Assembly (NCBI GenBank): GCA_903994455.1
Contig: CAJEXI010000003.1
Span: forward strand, 62,001-126,000
Length of the DNA stretch: 64,000 nucleotides
From: an uncultured Chlorobiaceae bacterium
Lineage (GTDB): Bacteria > Bacteroidota > Chlorobiia > Chlorobiales > Chlorobiaceae
Reading direction: 5' to 3'
Shown piece after piece: positions 9,677-18,793 of this stretch. Below the pieces are notes generated by a model, which worked only from the letters and a program-made list of their open reading frames with translations, ran no database searches and had not been told where the DNA came from. The translations under genes were made by a program, and so were the position numbers. Each line of letters begins with the position of its first letter. Positions within the stretch are counted from its first letter, which is position 1.

Positions 9677-12600
9677 ATGGATTTTATACATTTACATGCT
9701 CATACGCATTATTCGATGCAGAGCAGTCCTATTTTTCCGAATGAGATTTTTGCTGCTGCCGTAAAGTTTGGCATGAAGAGTATCGCGGTCACCGATTATT
9801 GCGCGATGTTTAACATGCCGGAGCTTTTCAGCGAGGCAAAAAATGCTGGTATCAAGCTTATTATCGGCAGTGAGCTTTTGTTGCTCGAAGCCGATGCGCA
9901 CCAGCACAGTCGCATTCCAGTCTCTCCTTCACTGGTGCTTCTTGTGCAGAATGATGCCGGATACCGAAACCTCTGCATTTTACTTTCAAGGGCGGCCAGG
10001 GAGGGCTTTGTTTATGGGATGCCGCATATTGAGAGTCGTCTGCTTGAGAGCTGTCATGAGGGGCTTGTCTGCCTTTCGGCTTACTCTTCGGGCAGAATAG
10101 GTCGGGCACTTCTTGCCGGGGCCATTGATGAGGCCGAAACCTTTACTGCCTACTATCAGGAGATTTTCGGGGAGAATTTCTATCTCGAGCTTCAGCGTCA
10201 TGGCACCCATTTTGACGAAAAGCTCAATCAGGAGATCATTGCCCTGGCCCAAAAATTTTCGGTTGAACTGGTTGCCACCAACAATGTCCACTATCTCGAA
10301 AGAAAGGATGCCGATTGCTACAGGGCGATGGTTGCCAACCGTACCAAGGAGAAGCTCTCAAACCCGAATCTGCTGGCACTTGCTGGAAACGACCATTATC
10401 TGAAGTCTTCCGCCGAGATGAGTGCTCTCTTCAGTGATGAACACCGGGAGCTGGGCAATACGGTGCTGATTGCCGAAAAATGCTCCTACACGTTCAGCAA
10501 AAAAGAGCCTATTCTGCCCCATTTTCCTCTTCCTCCCGGGGTTGACAATGAATTTGCCTATCTCAGTCACTTGACCTGGGAGGGGGCAAAAGAGAAGTAT
10601 GCCGATGCTGAAGCCGATGGAATCACTGCTGAGGATGTGCGTGCGCGAATAGAGCTGGAGCTTGGTGTGATCGACAAGATGGGGTTCAGCTCCTATTTTC
10701 TCATCGTCAGCGATCTTATAGCGGCTTCAAGGCGGCTGGGCTATTCGGTCGGGCCGGGCCGGGGATCGGCGGCAGGGAGCATTGTGGCCTATCTTACCGG
10801 GATTACACGGATCGACCCGTTAAAATACAAACTGCTTTTTGAGCGCTTCCTGAATCCTGAGCGCTTGTCGATGCCCGATATTGATATTGACTTTACTCCC
10901 GTCGGTAAACAGAAGGTGCTCGAGTATACGGTTGAAAAATATGGCACCGAGAGCGTTGCCAAGGTTATCGCCATTGGTACGTTTGCTGCCAAAGCGGCGA
11001 TTCGTGATGCTGGAAGGGTGCTGGAGGTTCCGCTGCCTTTGGTCGATAAACTTGCAAAACTGGTTCCGGTCAAGCCAGGCATAACGCTTGAAAAGGCGTT
11101 GAGTGAGGCAAAAGAGATGCAGCAGTTTGCCGACAGTACGCCTGAGCTCAAGGAGTTGATGCGTTATGCGCGTGCCCTTGAAGGTCGGGCCCGAAATGTT
11201 TCAATGCATGCTGGTGCGGTGGTGATTACCGATGGCCCGCTTGAAGAGCAGGTTCCACTCTACGTCTCCAACAAAATTGAGACCGAGGCAAGAAAATTTG
11301 CCGACGAGTTTGATCTTGATGAACCAGATCATGTCAGGGGAAAAGCTTCTGACGGTCATGATGAAAAGCAGGTGGTTACCCAGTTTGACAAGAACTGGAT
11401 TGAAACTTCCGGACTGCTCAAAATTGACTATCTCGGTCTTGAAACCCTTGCCGTCATTGACGAAACACTCAAGATGATCAAGCGACGGCACAACCTCGAT
11501 ATTGAGCTCGAAAAAGTTCCTGTGACCGACCGTAAAACCTTCAAAATTTTTCAGGAAGGCAAGATGGCCGGGATTTTCCAGTTTGAGTCATCGGGTATGC
11601 AGAGCTATATGACGCGCTTGCAGCCAACCCAGATTGGTGATATTATTGCCATGAGCGCCCTCTATCGTCCAGGGGCGCTCAATGCGAGGATTGATGAACG
11701 CCGCAATGCTGTGGATCTTTTTGTTGATCGCAAGCATGGCAGGGAGGCTATTGATTATATGCACCCCATGCTTGAGGAGATTTTAAAAGAGACCTATGGC
11801 GTTATTGTCTATCAGGAGCAGGTGATGCAGATTTCTCAGGTGATGGGTGGCTTCTCGCTTGCCAAGGCCGATAATCTGCGCAAGGCTATGGGAAAGAAGA
11901 AGCCTGAAATCATGGAGAAATACAAGGCTGATTTTGTTCAGGGTGCTGTTCAGCAAGGCGTCCATGATACGCTTGCAACAAGGGTGTTTGAACTTATGGC
12001 CGAGTTTGCCGGTTACGGTTTCAATAAAAGCCATTCAGCGGCCTATGGTGTTCTTGCCTACTGGACGGGCTACCTGAAAGCTCATTATACCATTGAGTTT
12101 GTTACGGCGGTGCTCAATAGTGAAATAGGCGATGTTGAACGGATGAAGCATTTGACTGATGAGGCAAAAAGTTTTGGTATATCGACTCTTCCCCCTTCGA
12201 TTAACAAAAGTGATGCGCTTTTTTCCGTTGAAGATGATGCCGGGGGGCGTTCATCTATCCGCGTAGGGCTCAGTGCCATCAAGCAGGTTGGTGGTGCCGC
12301 CAGAGCCGTCGTGACCTCAAGGCTCCGCAGAAAACGTGACTTTGTCAACCTGTTTGATTTAGCGGTCTCGGTTGATCTGAGAGTCGTGAACCGCAAGGCG
12401 CTGGAGTGCCTGATTCTTTCGGGTGCGTTTGACGAGCTCGACACGCATCGTGCCAGGCTGATCGCCAATGTCGATAAGGCGATCAAATTCGGGCAAATGC
12501 AGAATCGTTCAGTGACACTGGGTCAGTGTGGCTTTTTTTCTGCCGAAGAGGGTGCCCGGCTTGAAGAGGAGCACTATCCCGATATGGAGAATGCCGAGAT

Positions 12601-13249
12601 GATGCCTGAAGCTGACAAGCTCCTTCATGAAAAGAGACTGGTCGGGTTTTACCTGAGTCACCATCCGCTTTCTCCCTATCGTCGTGACTGGGAGGCTTTT
12701 GCAACGCTTGAGCTTCAGGCTAAAGAGGTGGTTGCTGCAAAGCAGTACAAAGTTATTGGTGTTATTGTATCGGTGAAGCCTTACCAGGACAGGAAAGGAA
12801 AGCAGATGCTTTTTGGCTGTATTGAGGACTTTACCGGCAAGGCTGATTTTACGGTGTTTGCCAGCCTCTATGAACAGTATGGTCATCTTATCAAGCCTGA
12901 AGAGGTACTGATGCTTGTTGCCGAAGGGGAAGTGAGTGGCGGAACGCTCAAACTGCTTGTCAGAGATGTTGTGCCGATAAAAAAGGTAAGAAATAGCCTG
13001 GTCAAAAAAATTATTCTTAAAGTAGATGCGGACGATCAGGTGCAGATGGAAAAACTTGGCAGGGTCAAAAAAATATTTGAGGCACACAAGGGGGGCACAC
13101 CGGTAGAATTTGAGGTAAAAGCGCAGTCGGGGGGGAATATTGAAACCATTGCCATCTTTGCTCGCAGCACACCCATTGATGTCGCAGAAAGTACTCTTGG
13201 AAAGCTTGAGGAAGTTCTGGGCCCCGATAATGTGCGGATTTTCGGGTAG
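9677..13249 (+). CDS. dnaE: DNA polymerase III subunit alpha
   Basis: A 1190-residue replicative polymerase. The N terminus MDFIHLHAHTHYSMQSS is the PHP domain. The catalytic palm contains VGPGRGSAAGS and the metal-binding aspartates in MPDIDIDFTP; the KIDYLGL, SALYRPGAL and GYGFNKSHSAAYG motifs follow. The C-terminal part carries helix-hairpin-helix and OB-fold (VIGVIVSVKPYQDRKGKQM) regions. The length fits a DnaE1-type polymerase and no intein interrupts it. Residues of about 530-570 include a charged, acidic stretch around DEFDLDEPDHVRGK that looks longer than the usual linker before VVTQFDKNW. It is transcribed alone, ahead of trxA. Confidence 0.97.
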   Translation: MDFIHLHAHTHYSMQSSPIFPNEIFAAAVKFGMKSIAVTDYCAMFNMPELFSEAKNAGIKLIIGSELLLLEADAHQHSRIPVSPSLVLLVQNDAGYRNLCILLSRAAREGFVYGMPHIESRLLESCHEGLVCLSAYSSGRIGRALLAGAIDEAETFTAYYQEIFGENFYLELQRHGTHFDEKLNQEIIALAQKFSVELVATNNVHYLERKDADCYRAMVANRTKEKLSNPNLLALAGNDHYLKSSAEMSALFSDEHRELGNTVLIAEKCSYTFSKKEPILPHFPLPPGVDNEFAYLSHLTWEGAKEKYADAEADGITAEDVRARIELELGVIDKMGFSSYFLIVSDLIAASRRLGYSVGPGRGSAAGSIVAYLTGITRIDPLKYKLLFERFLNPERLSMPDIDIDFTPVGKQKVLEYTVEKYGTESVAKVIAIGTFAAKAAIRDAGRVLEVPLPLVDKLAKLVPVKPGITLEKALSEAKEMQQFADSTPELKELMRYARALEGRARNVSMHAGAVVITDGPLEEQVPLYVSNKIETEARKFADEFDLDEPDHVRGKASDGHDEKQVVTQFDKNWIETSGLLKIDYLGLETLAVIDETLKMIKRRHNLDIELEKVPVTDRKTFKIFQEGKMAGIFQFESSGMQSYMTRLQPTQIGDIIAMSALYRPGALNARIDERRNAVDLFVDRKHGREAIDYMHPMLEEILKETYGVIVYQEQVMQISQVMGGFSLAKADNLRKAMGKKKPEIMEKYKADFVQGAVQQGVHDTLATRVFELMAEFAGYGFNKSHSAAYGVLAYWTGYLKAHYTIEFVTAVLNSEIGDVERMKHLTDEAKSFGISTLPPSINKSDALFSVEDDAGGRSSIRVGLSAIKQVGGAARAVVTSRLRRKRDFVNLFDLAVSVDLRVVNRKALECLILSGAFDELDTHRARLIANVDKAIKFGQMQNRSVTLGQCGFFSAEEGARLEEEHYPDMENAEMMPEADKLLHEKRLVGFYLSHHPLSPYRRDWEAFATLELQAKEVVAAKQYKVIGVIVSVKPYQDRKGKQMLFGCIEDFTGKADFTVFASLYEQYGHLIKPEEVLMLVAEGEVSGGTLKLLVRDVVPIKKVRNSLVKKIILKVDADDQVQMEKLGRVKKIFEAHKGGTPVEFEVKAQSGGNIETIAIFARSTPIDVAESTLGKLEEVLGPDNVRIFG

Positions 13250-13344
13250 TCCGGGTTAATTATAAATTTTTTGTTACTTTTCACTTCGATTGATGGTAAT
13301 GGTGATGGAAAGAGTATCTCTTAATTTAAACCGGTATTAAAACA

Positions 13345-13674
13345 ATGAGCGGAAAATATCTTGAGGCAACAGACAGCAATTTTCAGGCTGAGATTCTTGA
13401 GTCTGATAAAGTTGCGCTGGTTGATTTTTGGGCGGCATGGTGCGGCCCGTGCAAGATGCTTGCCCCTGTGATCGAACAGCTTGCTGTCGATTATGACGGG
13501 AAAGCGGTTATTGCCAAAGTTGATGTTGATGACAACCCGGCTACTGCTGCCAAATATGGTATCAGGAGTATTCCTTCGTTGCTCATTTTCAAAAATGGAG
13601 AGGTGGTTGACCAGATGCTGGGAGCCATGCCGAAGAACATGATCGCAAAGAAACTCGACACCTATCTTGGCTGA
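13345..13674 (+). CDS. trxA: Thioredoxin
   Basis: 109 residues with the canonical active site WAAWCGPCKMLAP, the cis-proline segment SIPSLLIF and the usual ending. It is a cytosolic disulfide reductant that is reduced by the thioredoxin reductase encoded 89 bases downstream. The length is exactly that of a classic single-domain thioredoxin. A hairpin with a T-rich tail follows the stop, so trxA and trxB are at least partly separate transcripts. Confidence 0.97.
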   Translation: MSGKYLEATDSNFQAEILESDKVALVDFWAAWCGPCKMLAPVIEQLAVDYDGKAVIAKVDVDDNPATAAKYGIRSIPSLLIFKNGEVVDQMLGAMPKNMIAKKLDTYLG

Positions 13675-13691
13675 CAGAGTGAAACCACGAA

Positions 13692-13741
13692 CCCTGTTAT
13701 TACCGGGCTGACGCTCTGGATAACAGGGGTTTCTTTCTTTA
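13692..13741 (+). terminator. Rho-independent terminator after trxA
   Basis: A 9-base perfect stem (CCCTGTTAT at 13692-13700, ATAACAGGG at 13720-13728) is followed by the T-rich run TTTCTTTCTTT. It sits 18 bases after the trxA stop and before trxB. It may attenuate rather than fully block transcription into trxB. Confidence 0.65.
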
Positions 13742-13762
13742 ATTATTATCAGGGAAAACATC

Positions 13763-14698
13763 ATGGAGAGTAGCGTACGCGATCTTATTATCATGGGCAC
13801 TGGCCCTGCTGGTTATACAGCCGCTATTTACACGGGAAGGGCAAATCTCAAACCTCTTGTTATTGAGGGATTTCAGCCCGGTGGCCAGCTCATGATTACA
13901 ACAGATATCGAGAATTTTCCCGGTTTTCCTGAAGGTATTAACGGGCCGGAGCTGATGGGAAAAATGCGCGAGCAGGCGGCAAAGTTTGATGCAGAGTTTA
14001 TCAGCGGGAGTGTTACCGAGGTTGATCTTTCGAGAAGTCCATTTTGTCTGTCGCTTGAGGATGGCCAGGAATTTTTGACCCATGCACTCATTGTCGCAAC
14101 CGGCGCAAATGCCAAGTGGCTTGGCTTAAAGTCGGAAGGGCGTTATCGGGGCAAAGGAGTATCAGCCTGCGCAACCTGCGACGGTTTTTTCTTCCGCGAC
14201 TGCAATGTCTTTGTTGTCGGGGGAGGCGATACCGCCATGGAGGAGGCTCTTTATCTGACAAAGTTTGCTGCTCATGTTACTCTTGTGCATCGTCGCGAAG
14301 AGTTTCGTTCATCGAAAATCATGAGTCTTCGAACCAGAAAAAATCCGAAAATCAGCATGATGCTCAATGAAGTGGTTGATGAAATTCTGGGTGACGGTGA
14401 AAAAGTGACTGGAATCAGACTGAAAAATGTTCAGACCGGCGAACTTTCGGAACACGCTTGCGACGGTGTTTTTCTGGCTATCGGTCATGCACCCAACACA
14501 GGGTTGTTCAAAGACCAGCTCGACCTTGATGACTACGGCTACATTAAAACCAAAAAATCATCGACAGAAACCAATGTGATGGGTGTTTTTGCCTGTGGCG
14601 ACGTTCAGGACTTTGTGTACCGTCAGGCGGTTACGGCTGTGGGCACGGGATGTATGGCGGCTGTTGATGCAGAGCGGTTCCTTGAATCGATGCGTTGA
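13763..14698 (+). CDS. trxB: Thioredoxin reductase (NADPH)
   Basis: 311 residues. The N-terminal FAD motif is LIIMGTGPAGYTAAIYTGR, the redox centre is ACATCDGFFFRD (CxxC), the NADPH-binding motif is VFVVGGGDTAMEEA, and the C-terminal FAD segment is GVFACGDVQD. This is the low-molecular-weight bacterial TrxB, a cytosolic flavoprotein that reduces thioredoxin with NADPH. It directly follows trxA, giving a complete thioredoxin system. The two genes are adjacent but separated by a terminator-like hairpin. A ferredoxin-dependent variant is less likely because the NADPH-binding motif is intact. Confidence 0.95.
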   Translation: MESSVRDLIIMGTGPAGYTAAIYTGRANLKPLVIEGFQPGGQLMITTDIENFPGFPEGINGPELMGKMREQAAKFDAEFISGSVTEVDLSRSPFCLSLEDGQEFLTHALIVATGANAKWLGLKSEGRYRGKGVSACATCDGFFFRDCNVFVVGGGDTAMEEALYLTKFAAHVTLVHRREEFRSSKIMSLRTRKNPKISMMLNEVVDEILGDGEKVTGIRLKNVQTGELSEHACDGVFLAIGHAPNTGLFKDQLDLDDYGYIKTKKSSTETNVMGVFACGDVQDFVYRQAVTAVGTGCMAAVDAERFLESMR

Positions 14699-14717
14699 GC
14701 CTCACCAGATTCTGGTC

Positions 14718-15113
14718 TCAGGCGGGATGACTGTTGAAATAGTCCGCAAGAACCTCATCGAAGCCGCCGGCAAGTTCGACTTGCCCGGCTTCATTCCTGG
14801 AAAACCATCGGAGCATCTGCCCCTCATGCAGGGTAATGTTCCTGAGATCAAAATTTGCCTCTTTCAGAAAGATATACTCCGTCCTGTCTGAAAACTCATA
14901 GACATGGAAAAGTGTGCACCCCTCAACATTGACTTCGATCTCTTCGAGCATCTCTCTGACAATGCACTCTTCTGCAGTTTCATTGTCTTCAATATGCCCT
15001 CCTGGTACATCCCACAAGCCGGGGTAAGGGATTGTGGGGATGTTATCTCTCAGCACCAGCAAGACCTGGTGCGAGTTATTGTAAAAAATGATGCTGGCAC
15101 CACGGTGTCTCAA
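14718..15113 (-). CDS. Nudix hydrolase
   Basis: 131 residues with the Nudix box GGHIEDNETAEECIVREMLEE. It retains the catalytic REMLEE core, although the final glycine position of the consensus is isoleucine/glutamate-like. Nudix enzymes hydrolyse nucleoside diphosphates linked to another moiety; the substrate here cannot be read from the sequence. Its start codon overlaps the stop of the multihaem cytochrome gene (ATGA overlap at 15110-15113), so it is the last gene of a cytochrome b - cytochrome c - Nudix operon on the minus strand. The functional link to the cytochromes is unclear. Confidence 0.85.
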   Translation of the reverse strand: MRHRGASIIFYNNSHQVLLVLRDNIPTIPYPGLWDVPGGHIEDNETAEECIVREMLEEIEVNVEGCTLFHVYEFSDRTEYIFLKEANFDLRNITLHEGQMLRWFSRNEAGQVELAGGFDEVLADYFNSHPA

Positions 15114-16387
15114 TCATCCTCCTTCTCCTCAGCTTTGCCGTCGCGATGGCACTTCATGCAGTTCTGGTAATTGTAGATTCCCTCTTCACGATGCTTGTCT
15201 GCAATATTGTATTGGGAGTGTTCATGGCAGTTATAACAGGTATATTTTTTGTAGTTGCCTGAATCGGTATGGCATGTCTTGCAATTTGTCCGGTGATCAC
15301 TGTCGAGTCTGAAATATCGGCTATGGTTAAATGTTGCCGGTTTCCAGTGGATCGAACTATGGCAAGTTCCACAGCTTGCCTGAGATTGGCGGTGCATTTC
15401 GTCCGAGGGCTGATCAGCCTTGTGGCAACTGATGCACTGTTTTCCACTTGAAGCAGTATACTTTTTGTGGTCGAAAGTTGCCGGTTTCCAGCTTTTGGTT
15501 TGATGGCATTCAGCGCAGTTTGTGGAGACACTCTGGTGAACCCTGTCATTTGGCCGATCAGTTTTGTGGCAACTGATGCACTGTTTTCCACCTGAAGCAG
15601 TGAATTTTTTGTGATCAAATGTTGCCGGTTTCCAGCTTTTGGTTTGATGGCATTCAGCGCAGTTTGTGGAGACACTCTGGTGAAGCCTGTCATTTGGCCG
15701 ATCAGTTTTGTGGCAACTAATGCACTGTTTTCCACCTGAAGCAGTGAATTTTTTGTGATCAAATGTTGCCGGTTTCCACTTCCCGGTACGATGGCATTCA
15801 GCGCAGTTTGTCGAGAAGTTCTGATGAAGCCTGTCATTGGGCAGTTTGTTTTTGTGGCAACTGATACACAGCTTCAGATCTGAATCGGCAAGGCTTTTGT
15901 GATCGAATGTAGCGGGCTTCCAGCTTGTGGTTTGATGGCATACAACGCAATTGCCTTGTGCAAATTGATGAAGGGAATCTTTCGGCTTCTGATTTTTGTG
16001 ACAGGCGAGGCAGTCGTTCCTGAGTTGAAGAGAGAGCGATGCGTGTCTGAACGGTTTTGTGACTTCTTTGGCGAGTGTCCCTTTGTGATCCGAATGACAC
16101 TCGACACAGGAGTTGTCGACCATGCCTTTATGAAAGAGAGCCTTGTTGGAATTTTTTTTGAGAGAGGCCCCGGCGACAGTTTTGAGGCCGATGTCACCCT
16201 GTTTATGACAATGGATGCACTGAAGTGACGTTATGCCACGAAAAGGGGTATGGCATGTCAGGCAATCGTTGTTGAGCGCCTTATGACCTTTCGTGAGCTT
16301 GCCGGGACTCAAAAGCACGTCGGGGTAGGCTATGGCAAGAGCTGCAAGAATAATTGCAGCAGCAAAAAAAACAAAAATTGGTTTCAA
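15110..16387 (-). CDS. Multihaem c-type cytochrome, 16 CxxCH motifs
   Basis: 425 residues. An N-terminal hydrophobic segment (FVFFAAAIILAALAIAY) acts as signal peptide or membrane anchor, placing the protein outside the cytoplasmic membrane. Sixteen CxxCH haem-attachment motifs are present (for example CLTCH, CIHCH, CVECH, CISCH, CAECH and CMKCH). The middle consists of near-identical 48-residue units, each with two haem sites (KQCISCHK and NCAECHQ) and the linker WKPATFDHKK. The protein probably moves electrons across the periplasm to or from the cytochrome b-like protein encoded 3 bases upstream. The donor or acceptor is unknown. The C terminus is charged and short. Confidence 0.9.
   Translation of the reverse strand: MKPIFVFFAAAIILAALAIAYPDVLLSPGKLTKGHKALNNDCLTCHTPFRGITSLQCIHCHKQGDIGLKTVAGASLKKNSNKALFHKGMVDNSCVECHSDHKGTLAKEVTKPFRHASLSLQLRNDCLACHKNQKPKDSLHQFAQGNCVVCHQTTSWKPATFDHKSLADSDLKLCISCHKNKLPNDRLHQNFSTNCAECHRTGKWKPATFDHKKFTASGGKQCISCHKTDRPNDRLHQSVSTNCAECHQTKSWKPATFDHKKFTASGGKQCISCHKTDRPNDRVHQSVSTNCAECHQTKSWKPATFDHKKYTASSGKQCISCHKADQPSDEMHRQSQASCGTCHSSIHWKPATFNHSRYFRLDSDHRTNCKTCHTDSGNYKKYTCYNCHEHSQYNIADKHREEGIYNYQNCMKCHRDGKAEEKEDD
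15455..15905 (-). repeat. Tandem 144-bp coding repeats in the cytochrome gene
   Basis: Units repeat with a 144-base period; for example, the motif GTGATCAAATGTTGCC recurs at 15611 and 15755. About three full units are present, plus diverged flanking ones. They encode 48-residue di-haem modules and stay in frame, so the copy number can change without breaking the gene. Confidence 0.85.
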
Positions 16388-16390
16388 AAG

Positions 16391-16969
16391 CTACCTCCAG
16401 TTCCAGAAGAAAAATATGGAAAGAATATGGATTGTCGTTAATGCAATCAAAAAAGAGACCATAGGTTTATGCACGCTTCTCCATTGATCAAGAGTTTTGA
16501 CAGTCAGGCTGTCCCAGTAGTGTTGCCGCTCCAGTTCATCATCGACTGTTGCAGTGATTCCAAGCTGTTTCATCTTCAGCTTCATCTCCTCTTTGAGTTT
16601 TTTTATCAAGTATTGCCCGACATGGCCGCTTGCCGTGACGACCATCATAAGCGCTGTTGTAACCCATGGTAGAATTGCGTTGAAATGAATACCAGAATGA
16701 ACGAGAATCATCAGGGTTCCAATCCATCCGGTATAGCAGTGAAATTTGAGAAAAAACTTGAGTGCTCCATTCTTGATAACCTTGTGTTTGCGTGCTGAAT
16801 ATCCAAAAGACAACGCCAGAAAAACCGTGCCGACAATCCCGAAATATCGTCCGACCCAGACAAGATGCGCAATATGAAGGAGGTAGTCAAGTGCAATTCC
16901 GGCAATGATCAGTAAAACATAAGAGATCGACAGCGGCAAGGTTCGTTGTACAAAGAGTGATTTCCACAT
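16391..16969 (-). CDS. Membrane cytochrome b-like protein
   Basis: About 192 residues from the ATG at 16969; the frame continues upstream to 17017 with a second ATG. Four to five hydrophobic helices are visible (ISYVLLIIAGIALDYLLHIAHL, FGIVGTVFLALSFGY, WIGTLMILVHSGIHF, WVTTALMMVVTASGHVGQYL and SFLIALTTIHILSIFFFW). Several membrane histidines (HIAHL, LVHSGIHF, TTIHI) could ligate haem b. It lies 3 bases before the 16-haem cytochrome gene in the same operon and is probably its quinone-side membrane partner. No exact family is recognised; a ferric-reductase-like or di-haem cytochrome b fold is the best guess. Confidence 0.65.
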   Translation of the reverse strand: MWKSLFVQRTLPLSISYVLLIIAGIALDYLLHIAHLVWVGRYFGIVGTVFLALSFGYSARKHKVIKNGALKFFLKFHCYTGWIGTLMILVHSGIHFNAILPWVTTALMMVVTASGHVGQYLIKKLKEEMKLKMKQLGITATVDDELERQHYWDSLTVKTLDQWRSVHKPMVSFLIALTTIHILSIFFFWNWR

Positions 16970-17174
16970 CGTTGAGTATTGATAATCAATGGATAACGTT
17001 CTGAAAAAAATAATCAACAGAGCTTAAAACAACCTGAAGAGTTCATTAAAAATCACTTAAATTGGAGAGGGCAGAGTTGGTATGCTGCCACAGAAAATAT
17101 AATTTTTCCACAAACAGTTGTACATTTCAGTCTGTAAGGCGTGCGCAAGAGTATAATCAAAAGAGGAGAGTATC

Positions 17175-17354
17175 ATGGCCATTGTTTCAAAACTGCAGCT
17201 TGCTTTGGATGCTCTTCAGGATGCGAAGAGACGAATGGAAAGAGCAAAGGATGATGCAGATGATGATTATGAGATTCGTCATGCGATGAAAATTATTGAT
17301 GAAGCGGCGGAATATATCAGGAGCGCAATCTCGGGACTTCAAAAAGAAAAATAA
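17175..17354 (+). CDS. Small acidic helical protein, unknown
   Basis: A 59-residue frame begins at ATG 17175 with a good purine-rich ribosome site (AGAGGAGAG) 5-13 bases upstream and ends at TAA 17352-17354. The product (MAIVSKLQLALDALQDAKRR to GLQKEK) is highly charged and should be almost entirely alpha-helical, possibly a coiled coil or helical hairpin. It lies between the cytochrome operon (divergent) and rlmI (convergent). No family is recognised. Confidence 0.5.
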   Translation: MAIVSKLQLALDALQDAKRRMERAKDDADDDYEIRHAMKIIDEAAEYIRSAISGLQKEK

Positions 17355-17413
17355 TCGACGTTTTTTTTCTCCATCCACGCAGCAGCCCGAAGGCTGCACG
17401 ATGGTTGGGCAGA

Positions 17414-18595
17414 TCAACGGGTTACATAAAAACAGGCAAACTTGAGGTAGCTTGTTTCAGGCATGGCAAGCAGTACAGGATGGTCGAACGGCTGAGAGTT
17501 TTTGTAGATCATCCTGAGCTGGCAGCCCGCAGCAAGGGCCGCTTGATGGATTGCTTGCAGGAAGTCCTCTTCTGAAACATGGTGACTGCATGAGGCGGTA
17601 GCAAGAAACCCTCCATTTTTCAGGAGTTGCATGCCGAGTTTGTTGAGCCTTTTGTACGCCTTGAGGGCACCGGGAAGGTTTTTGCGGCTCTTGGTGAAAC
17701 TCGGAGGATCAAGAATCACAAGGTCGAATGACTCTTTTGACTCAACCATCTGATCGAGCGTCTCGAAGGCATCAGCAGCAACAAGACTGTACTCTGAAAA
17801 GTTATTCAGTTGAGCGTTGTTCTCCGCCCGTAGCAGCGCCTCTTTGGAGGCATCTACAAGAATGGCTGAACGAGCACCTCCGTAAAGGGCGTTGAGGGCA
17901 AAGCCTCCATCATAGGTAAAGACATCAAGCACTTCGGCACCTTCAGAAAACTTTCTGATAATTCTGCGGTTTTCACGCTGGTCAAGAAAAAAGCCCGTTT
18001 TCTGTCCCTCAAAAAGATTGACCTCAAAGGTAATCCCGGCATCGTGAATGGTCTGTATCGCTTCGGAGCGTTCGCCCCTGACAATATCTTTATGGAGTGC
18101 CAGACCTTCGAGCTCTCTCAAGGGAGATTCGTTTCGCACAATAATAACGGAAGGGTTGAGCAGCTCCTGCAGGACATCACAGATCAGCGGCAGATGAATG
18201 TCCATGCCAGCCGAAAAAGCCTGAAGCACGACGGCCTTGTTGAAGCGGTCTACAATGAGGCCAGGCAGACCGTCCGATTCCCCATGCACAAGACGATAGG
18301 CATTGGTTTTCTCATTGGTGTAGATTTTTTCACGAAGTGTCAAAGCTTCAAGAAATTTTTTGCGGAAAAAATCTCTGTCAGGCTCCTCATCCTTCCGGGA
18401 AAGGAGTCGTACAGCGATCAGTGAATGGGGATTGTAGAAACCTGTTCCCAGAAATTTTTTGTCGTGTGTAAAAAGTTTTACCGTTTCACCGGAAGCAATA
18501 TCACGGGGAAGGCTTTCGAGTTCATTGCTGAACACCCAGAGATGACCTTTCTGGATCCGGTGGTGTTCTTTTGGCTTAAGGGAGAGGGATTGCAT
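17414..18595 (-). CDS. rlmI: Class I SAM-dependent rRNA methyltransferase, RlmI/RlmK type
   Basis: 393 residues. The N-terminal PUA-like RNA-binding domain is visible in [19 protein letters not shown], followed by a linker with [19 protein letters not shown]. The Rossmann methyltransferase domain has [16 protein letters not shown] (SAM motif I) and the catalytic [14 protein letters not shown]. This combination is the RlmI family, which makes 5-methylcytosine in 23S rRNA in E. coli. It is a single gene on the minus strand, with no partner. Confidence 0.9.
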   Translation of the reverse strand: MQSLSLKPKEHHRIQKGHLWVFSNELESLPRDIASGETVKLFTHDKKFLGTGFYNPHSLIAVRLLSRKDEEPDRDFFRKKFLEALTLREKIYTNEKTNAYRLVHGESDGLPGLIVDRFNKAVVLQAFSAGMDIHLPLICDVLQELLNPSVIIVRNESPLRELEGLALHKDIVRGERSEAIQTIHDAGITFEVNLFEGQKTGFFLDQRENRRIIRKFSEGAEVLDVFTYDGGFALNALYGGARSAILVDASKEALLRAENNAQLNNFSEYSLVAADAFETLDQMVESKESFDLVILDPPSFTKSRKNLPGALKAYKRLNKLGMQLLKNGGFLATASCSHHVSEEDFLQAIHQAALAAGCQLRMIYKNSQPFDHPVLLAMPETSYLKFACFYVTR

Positions 18596-18638
18596 GGCTT
18601 GAAAAATGTGTCGTGTTTTAAGATCTCTTTATTTTGCC

Positions 18639-18665
18639 TTGACATAACTTTCGCCGAAATACAAT
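18639..18665 (+). promoter_or_regulatory. Possible promoter for the DUF4292-like lipoprotein gene
   Basis: A perfect TTGACA at 18639-18644 and TACAAT at 18660-18665, with a short 15-base spacer. It lies in the divergent region between rlmI and the lipoprotein gene at 18794. Confidence 0.35.
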
Positions 18666-18793
18666 GCAGTTGTTTATCTTGTGGCCAGGCGGCATGTTCA
18701 GCGGTGAAGTATCAATCGCGATACCAAACGTATCTGTTGCAATGTGCAGCAAAAGCAATGAATCTCAAAAGAAATAGTTAAAGGAAGAGAGAG

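Noticed and set aside
11200..11500. Intein or large insertion in dnaE
   Set aside because: The extra charged stretch is only a few dozen residues, and no splicing or homing motifs are present.
12509..13087. Minus-strand frame of 192 codons
   Set aside because: Antisense to dnaE and without family resemblance.
15455..15905. Regular repeats as a CRISPR array
   Set aside because: The period is 144 bases, the whole unit is repeated without variable spacers, and it codes in frame for haem-binding modules.
17380..17395. GCAGCC-CGAA-GGCTGC hairpin as terminator
   Set aside because: A perfect hairpin, but no T run follows on either strand at the right distance.
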